Part shown: piece after piece, positions 6,949 through 10,613 of the stretch | Layout of the letters: every line of letters starts with the position of its first letter | Position numbering within the stretch: position 1 is the first letter of the stretch | DNA from: an uncultured Actinomycetes bacterium | GTDB taxonomy: Bacteria; Actinomycetota; Actinomycetes; Nanopelagicales; Nanopelagicaceae | Assembly: GCA_903845465.1 (NCBI GenBank) | Contig: CAIMXQ010000133.1 | Coordinates: forward strand, 1-10,613 | Direction: 5' to 3' | DNA length: 10,613 nt | Program-made: the position numbers and the translations under genes | Notes under the pieces: generated by a model | The model's database searches: none | The model's input: the letters and a program-made list of their open reading frames with translations, nothing else | What the model was told of the DNA's origin: nothing

Positions 6949-6969
6949 ATCGTAATTATTTACGCGTGC

Positions 6970-8592
6970 TTAGAAGTCCATGTCTCCGCCGCCCTGAGGC
7001 ATTGGATTAGCTGACTTTGGTTCTGGCTTATCTGTAATGACAGCCTCTGTTGTAATAAACAAAGCTGCAATAGATGCTGCATTCTGAAGTGCAGAACGTG
7101 TGACCTTAGCTGGATCGATGATGCCGGCCTTAATCATGTCTACATATTCTCCAGTTGCAGCATTGAGACCAAAACCTGCTGCGAGATTACGAACCTTCTC
7201 GACAACAACTCCGCCTTCAAGACCTGCATTGACTGCAATCTGCTTGAGTGGTGCTTCGATTGATACTTCAACAATCTTTGCACCTGTTGCTTCATCGCCC
7301 TCGAGCTTAAGCTTCTTAAATGCTGCAGTTGCTGCCTGAAGAAGTGCAACGCCACCACCGGCGACGATTCCTTCTTCTACTGCAGCCTTTGCATTACGTA
7401 CTGCATCTTCGATGCGGTGCTTACGCTCTTTCAGTTCAACTTCTGTTGCAGCTCCTGCCTTAATGACAGCAACTCCTCCAGCAAGCTTCGCAAGGCGCTC
7501 TTGAAGCTTTTCCTTGTCGTAATCAGAATCTGAATTTTCGATTTCGGTACGGATCTGAGTCACGCGGCCCTTGAGCTGCGCTTCATCTCCGAGCCCTTCG
7601 ATGATTGTTGTCTCGTCCTTAGAGACAACAACTTTGCGAGCGCGACCAAGAAGTTCAAGGCCAGCAGTTTCGAGCTTGAGGCCAACTTCATCAGAGATCA
7701 CTGTTGCACCTGTGAGGATTGCAATGTCCTGAAGCATCGCCTTTCGACGATCTCCAAAACCTGGCGCCTTAACAGCTGCTGATTTGAATGTTCCCTTGAT
7801 CTTATTTACAACGAGGGTTGCAAGCGCTTCACCTTCAATATCTTCAGCAAGGATTGCAAGTGGTTTACCTGATTGCATGACCTTCTCAAGGATTGGTACT
7901 AGCTCCTTGATATTTCCAATCTTTGCGCTGGTGATCAAGATGTACGCATCTTCAAGAACTGCTTCCATGCGATCTGTATCTGTTACGAAATACGGTGATA
8001 CATAACCCTTATCGAAGCGCATTCCTTCGGTGAGTTCGAGTTCGAGACCAAATGTATTTGACTCTTCAACAGTGATAACGCCTTCTTTTCCGACCTTATC
8101 CATCGCTTCAGCGATCATCTCGCCGATAGTTGCATCTGCTGCAGAAATTGATGCAGTTGCTGCAATCTGTTCCTTGGAGTCAACGCTCTTTGCCATTGCG
8201 CCAAGTTCGGTCACGATTGCAGATACTGCCTTCTCGATTCCGCGCTTGAGTGCCATTGGGTTTGATCCCGCAGCAACGTTGCGAAGTCCTTCGCGAACGA
8301 GCGCTTGAGCTAGAACGGTTGCAGTCGTTGTTCCATCGCCTGCGACATCATCTGTCTTCTTAGCAACTTCCTTAACGAGCTCTGCGCCGATCTTCTCCCA
8401 TGGATCATCGAGTTCAATCTCTTTTGCGATAGAGACGCCATCGTTGGTAATAGTTGGTGCGCCCCACTTCTTCTCAAGTACGACGTTACGTCCGCGGGGC
8501 CCAAGGGTTACCTTGACTGCATCTGCGAGTACGTTCATTCCGCGCTCTAAACCGCGGCGGGCTTCTTCATTAAAGGCAATTTGCTTTGCCAT
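6970..8592 (-). CDS. groEL: 60-kDa chaperonin GroEL (GroEL2 type)
   Basis: GroEL forms the cytoplasmic double-ring chaperonin that folds proteins with GroES, using ATP. The 540 residues match the family length. The ATP-binding segments are present: TLGPRGRNV (29-37), ITNDGVSIAKE (48-58) with Asp51, DGTTTATVLAQ (86-96) and the signature AAVEEGIVAGGGVALL near residue 400. The C-terminus is GGGDMDF, the Gly/Met-rich tail of the essential actinobacterial GroEL2, not the His-rich tail of GroEL1. The ATG at 8590-8592 has AGGAG nine bases upstream. No groES is adjacent, as is common for the second actinobacterial groEL locus. A promoter, CIRCE element and hairpin leader precede it, and a strong terminator follows, so it is a monocistronic heat-shock gene probably repressed by HrcA. 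Confidence 0.98.
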   Translation of the reverse strand: MAKQIAFNEEARRGLERGMNVLADAVKVTLGPRGRNVVLEKKWGAPTITNDGVSIAKEIELDDPWEKIGAELVKEVAKKTDDVAGDGTTTATVLAQALVREGLRNVAAGSNPMALKRGIEKAVSAIVTELGAMAKSVDSKEQIAATASISAADATIGEMIAEAMDKVGKEGVITVEESNTFGLELELTEGMRFDKGYVSPYFVTDTDRMEAVLEDAYILITSAKIGNIKELVPILEKVMQSGKPLAILAEDIEGEALATLVVNKIKGTFKSAAVKAPGFGDRRKAMLQDIAILTGATVISDEVGLKLETAGLELLGRARKVVVSKDETTIIEGLGDEAQLKGRVTQIRTEIENSDSDYDKEKLQERLAKLAGGVAVIKAGAATEVELKERKHRIEDAVRNAKAAVEEGIVAGGGVALLQAATAAFKKLKLEGDEATGAKIVEVSIEAPLKQIAVNAGLEGGVVVEKVRNLAAGFGLNAATGEYVDMIKAGIIDPAKVTRSALQNAASIAALFITTEAVITDKPEPKSANPMPQGGGDMDF

Positions 8593-8638
8593 AGTTGTTA
8601 GCTCCTATATATCGATTGAAACTGAGTCGATCTTGTTA

Positions 8639-8663
8639 GCGCCAATCGGGAACCTTTTGGCGC
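8639..8663. repeat. Inverted repeat (7-bp arms, 11-bp spacer) in the groEL leader
   Basis: GCGCCAA (8639-8645) and TTGGCGC (8657-8663) are perfect inverted arms. The repeat lies between CIRCE and the ribosome site, so it would form a hairpin in the 5' leader of groEL mRNA. It does not match CIRCE or the HspR HAIR consensus. Confidence 0.55.
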
Positions 8664-8665
8664 AG

Positions 8666-8692
8666 TTATCACTCTCGACCCTCGAGTGCTAA
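8666..8692. promoter_or_regulatory. CIRCE element (HrcA operator) of groEL
   Basis: The consensus is TTAGCACTC-N9-GAGTGCTAA. Here the plus strand reads TTATCACTC (8666-8674), nine bases, then a perfect GAGTGCTAA (8684-8692), a single mismatch from consensus. It sits just downstream of the groEL -10, close to the predicted transcription start, as expected for repression by HrcA that is lifted on heat shock. Confidence 0.93.
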
Positions 8693-8697
8693 CGCCA

Positions 8698-8726
8698 AAT
8701 CTAGACGGGTTTATTCCGGAGGGCAA
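8698..8726 (-). promoter_or_regulatory. Predicted groEL promoter (-35 TTGCCC, -10 TAGATT)
   Basis: On the minus strand TTGCCC (8721-8726) and TAGATT (8698-8703) are separated by exactly 17 bp. Transcription would begin at about 8691, within the start of CIRCE, giving a leader of about 100 bases. The -10 fits TANNNT and the -35 shares four of six bases with TTGACA. Confidence 0.6.
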
Positions 8727-8746
8727 AACGAGAGGGTTGGGGGGAT

Positions 8747-9013
8747 TTAGCGGGCTGTGCGGGCTTGCATGCGGGCTTCGCGCAGACGGCGAAGGCGCTT
8801 AACCAGCATCGGTGAGGCCTCGAGGGCATCGTCACGATCGATGAGGTCATTGAGTAATTGGTAATAACGAGGAGCCGTGAGGTCAAAGAGCTCTTTAATT
8901 GCAACCTCTTTTGCGCCAGCAAAGCGCCACCAATTGCGTTCGAATTCGAGGATGCGCGATTCAAGATCGGTCAATGAAGAACCGGCCGTCTCATTATTTT
9001 CAAGCGCAGACAT
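8747..9013 (-). CDS. DUF3263 protein, putative small helical DNA-binding protein
   Basis: This 88-residue protein is recognised as a DUF3263 family member, found in actinobacteria. Features seen are LTDLESRILEFERNWW (14-29), AIKELFDLTAPRYYQLLNDLI (38-58) and a basic C-terminus KRLRRLREARMQARTAR (72-88). The middle segment looks like a helix-turn-helix, with RYYQLLN as recognition helix. This is inference from pattern, and the family function is not established to my knowledge. The start ATG at 9011-9013 follows a TAAGAT element at leaderless spacing, and that element lies inside a perfect 15-bp palindrome. It is on the same strand as groEL, 154 bp upstream. groEL has its own promoter in that gap, so co-transcription is optional. 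The gene for an SDR-DUF2867 protein ends 24 bp upstream. Confidence 0.85.
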   Translation of the reverse strand: MSALENNETAGSSLTDLESRILEFERNWWRFAGAKEVAIKELFDLTAPRYYQLLNDLIDRDDALEASPMLVKRLRRLREARMQARTAR

Positions 9014-9017
9014 GTAG

Positions 9018-9032
9018 CCAATCTTAGATTGG
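9018..9032. promoter_or_regulatory. Perfect palindrome over the DUF3263 -10 element; candidate operator
   Basis: CCAATCT-T-AGATTGG is a perfect 15-bp dyad with one central base. On the minus strand it contains TAAGAT (9021-9026), a TANNNT at -13 to -8 from the DUF3263 ATG. A protein bound here would block the promoter, and the downstream product is itself a possible DNA-binding protein. Confidence 0.6.
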
Positions 9033-9037
9033 AGCGA

Positions 9038-10537
9038 CTACAAAGTGTGGGATTTACGGGCAGCTTTGACAATATTGCGCAGCATCGTAGGAAAGATAAA
9101 GAAGTGAAATGGTGAAACCGCATACCAATAAAGCTGGCCGCCTAATCCACGTGGTGCAAAGCTCGCATCTTGCGTGACAAAAGTTTCTCCATTTTTTTCC
9201 ATAACATTAAAATCGAGCCAAGCCTTTCCAGGCAGAATCATTTCGGCATAGAGGCGCAAACTCTTTCCATGTTCAATCTCTTCTACTCGCCAGAAATCAA
9301 CGCTATCGCCGACATGTAGATGTTCGGGGTCGCGACGGCCGCGACGCAGACCAACGCCGCCAACCATGCGATCCATCAAGCCGCGTAAATACCACAACCA
9401 TCCTGAACCAAACCATCCATGTTCTCCGCCAATACCTTCGATCTGTTGCCAGATTTTTGCAAGCGGAACATCTGTCGTGATTTCGCGATGATCTTTCAGC
9501 ATTAACTCGCCAGCCCAATCAGGATCGCTCTGGGCTTTCTGCCATGGCGCAGTGGGATATGCAGCATCCGACCATCGCGTATCAACGTGATTTTCCGCAA
9601 CGCGAGTAAGTGCCAATTCAATTGCTTGAGAAACTGTAAGAAGACCTTCGGGCGGAAGCGGAATTATCTCTGTAACGCTCTTGCGAGGGTCAGTGACAAC
9701 TTCGCTGATGAGTGATTCCACGAGTGGGCGGGCAAGTGAAGTTGGCACAGGTGTGACAAGACCAATCCACAAGCTTGAAAGTTTTGGTGTTAACACTGGA
9801 ACTTGAATGATGATGCGTTTACGTAAACCTGAAATCTTTGAGAATTTCTGCATCATTTCAGCGTATGTAACAACTTCAGGGCCGCCGATATCGCAGATTA
9901 GATCTTGAGGTTTATTTAAATTCGCAGCGCTACGGAGGTAATAGAGAACATCTCGGATAGCAATGGGTTGTGTGCGATTGGAGACCCACTTCGGCGTTGT
10001 CATAATCGGCAAGCGGTGCGTTAAATGGCGAAGCATCTCGAAGGAGGCAGAGCCTGAACCAATAATGATGCCTGCACGTAATTCAAGAACTGGCACTGAG
10101 GAAGAGGCTAGGTTTGTTCCTGTATCCATACGTGAAGTCAGGTGCCTGCTTCGGTTCTCATCGTTGGCGATTCCGCCCAAATAAATAATTTGCTGTACGT
10201 GGGCACGCTCTGCTGAATCAGCAAAACGCTTTGCCATCTCAGCTTCGATAGTTTCGAAGTTGGTCGACACATTGATGGAGTGCAGAAGGTAATAAGCGGT
10301 ATGAACGCCTGCGAGCGCTCGGTCGAGATCTTGCGAATTAGTTGCAGTTCCTTGAACAACTTCTACCTTGTCGGCCCACGGTTGTTGTGAAATCTTCTTT
10401 GCATCACGAACGAATACACGTACTTTCTTCCCATCATCTACGAGATCTCGGACTAGTCGGCCACCGACATATCCCGATGCGCCGGTAACGAGATACAAAC
10501 GCTCTGCTGAGGCTGTCTGGGGATTCTGCGAATTCAT
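9038..10537 (-). CDS. SDR NAD(P)-binding protein fused to DUF2867 (YbjT-like)
   Basis: This 499-residue cytoplasmic protein has two parts. Residues 14-310 are an atypical short-chain dehydrogenase/NAD(P)-binding domain with TGASGYVGGRLVRDL (18-32), a basic VRVFVRDAKK (39-48) suggesting NADPH preference, and HTAYYLLHS (79-87). The classical catalytic Tyr-x-x-x-Lys is not evident: the position near IIYLGGIANDE (117-127) reads differently, so it may act as a redox sensor rather than a dehydrogenase. Residues 345-495 match DUF2867, with GWFGSGWLWYLRGLMDRMVGG (374-394), LRLYAEMILPGKAWLDF (427-443) and a C-terminal YWYAVSPFHFFIFP (470-483). The layout is the same as E. coli YbjT. A TAGGCT element lies at -13 to -8 with no Shine-Dalgarno. 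The gene is divergent from a probable NDH-2 gene, with 23 bp between start codons. Substrate unknown. Confidence 0.87.
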   Translation of the reverse strand: MNSQNPQTASAERLYLVTGASGYVGGRLVRDLVDDGKKVRVFVRDAKKISQQPWADKVEVVQGTATNSQDLDRALAGVHTAYYLLHSINVSTNFETIEAEMAKRFADSAERAHVQQIIYLGGIANDENRSRHLTSRMDTGTNLASSSVPVLELRAGIIIGSGSASFEMLRHLTHRLPIMTTPKWVSNRTQPIAIRDVLYYLRSAANLNKPQDLICDIGGPEVVTYAEMMQKFSKISGLRKRIIIQVPVLTPKLSSLWIGLVTPVPTSLARPLVESLISEVVTDPRKSVTEIIPLPPEGLLTVSQAIELALTRVAENHVDTRWSDAAYPTAPWQKAQSDPDWAGELMLKDHREITTDVPLAKIWQQIEGIGGEHGWFGSGWLWYLRGLMDRMVGGVGLRRGRRDPEHLHVGDSVDFWRVEEIEHGKSLRLYAEMILPGKAWLDFNVMEKNGETFVTQDASFAPRGLGGQLYWYAVSPFHFFIFPTMLRNIVKAARKSHTL

Positions 10538-10544
10538 ATAACTG

Positions 10545-10550
10545 AGCCTA
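10545..10550 (-). promoter_or_regulatory. Leaderless -10 element (TAGGCT) of the SDR-DUF2867 gene
   Basis: On the minus strand TAGGCT spans -13 to -8 from the ATG. It shares two bases (TA, 10549-10550) with the -10 of the divergent oxidoreductase gene. Confidence 0.45.
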
Positions 10551-10554
10551 GACT
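10549..10554 (+). promoter_or_regulatory. Leaderless -10 element (TAGACT) of the divergent oxidoreductase gene
   Basis: TAGACT spans -12 to -7 from the ATG at 10561, followed by TACCTC. It is an exact TANNNT at leaderless spacing, with no Shine-Dalgarno. Confidence 0.5.
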
Positions 10555-10560
10555 TACCTC

Positions 10561-10613
10561 ATGGCAACTTCTACTCGACCTCGCGTTGTCATTCTTGGCG
10601 CCGGATTCGGCGG
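10561..10613 (+). CDS. FAD/NAD(P)-dependent oxidoreductase, 5' fragment (probable NDH-2)
   Basis: Seventeen codons are visible before the window ends. They encode a short polar lead (MATSTRPR) and then VVILGAGFGG, a beta-strand and GxGxxG dinucleotide-binding motif for FAD. The sequence RVVILGAGFGG is typical of type II NADH dehydrogenases, which pass electrons from NADH to quinone at the membrane face. Other two-dinucleotide-binding flavoproteins begin the same way, so the exact enzyme is uncertain. The start is supported by TAGACT at the leaderless distance. The gene is divergent from the SDR-DUF2867 gene, with overlapping promoters. Confidence 0.7.
   Translation, partial: MATSTRPRVVILGAGFG

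Noticed and set aside
7100..8692. Several plus-strand open frames opposite groEL
   Set aside because: They are antisense shadows of a highly conserved gene, with Ser/Thr-rich, low-complexity products and no ribosome sites.
1..10613. Mobile elements, CRISPR arrays, tRNA/rRNA genes, toxin-antitoxin or defence genes
   Set aside because: No transposase or integrase motifs, no regularly spaced repeats, no tRNA-like cloverleaf and no such protein motifs were seen; nearly all DNA is filled by conserved housekeeping genes.

Overview
The window looks like chromosomal housekeeping DNA from a small-genome, moderate-GC actinobacterium. The protein set is typically actinobacterial: CitA-type citrate synthase, the actinobacterial class of SerC, a cold-shock protein with the long C-terminal extension, DUF2530, DUF3027 and DUF3263 proteins, and a GroEL2-type chaperonin ending in GGDMDF. 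Base composition near 50% by eye, short intergenic gaps and overlapping genes fit a streamlined aquatic lineage such as the Nanopelagicales (acI group). That placement is inference.

Left part (1-4283). A nearly complete citrate synthase (citA, minus strand) runs off the left edge. It is divergent from pdxH, and the 120-bp gap between them holds two inverted repeats. pdxH is followed after 9 bp by serC, which overlaps the stop/start of an MFS transporter by one base. PdxH makes the PLP that SerC needs, so the pair is functionally coherent. A 25-residue single-helix ORF overlaps the end of the transporter.

Middle part (4261-6900). A second MFS transporter (MFS_3 type, minus strand) converges on the first. 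Its start codon is only 12 bp from that of a divergent DUF2530 membrane protein. The DUF2530 gene in turn shares its stop (TTAA) with the convergent cold-shock gene. The DUF3027 gene lies upstream of the cold-shock gene on the same strand.

Right part (6901-10613). groEL stands alone without groES. It has a -35/-10 promoter, a CIRCE element, a leader inverted repeat and a hairpin terminator. Upstream are a DUF3263 gene, whose promoter lies inside a perfect palindrome, and a YbjT-like SDR-DUF2867 protein. The first 17 codons of an FAD/NAD(P) oxidoreductase, probably NDH-2, start at the right edge.

The best window-wide signal is regulatory. Six genes carry TANNNT ending 6 or 7 bases before the ATG and no Shine-Dalgarno, as expected for leaderless transcripts. 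citA, groEL and the cold-shock gene instead have clear Shine-Dalgarno sequences. I see no mobile element, RNA gene, CRISPR array or obvious new defence-type system.
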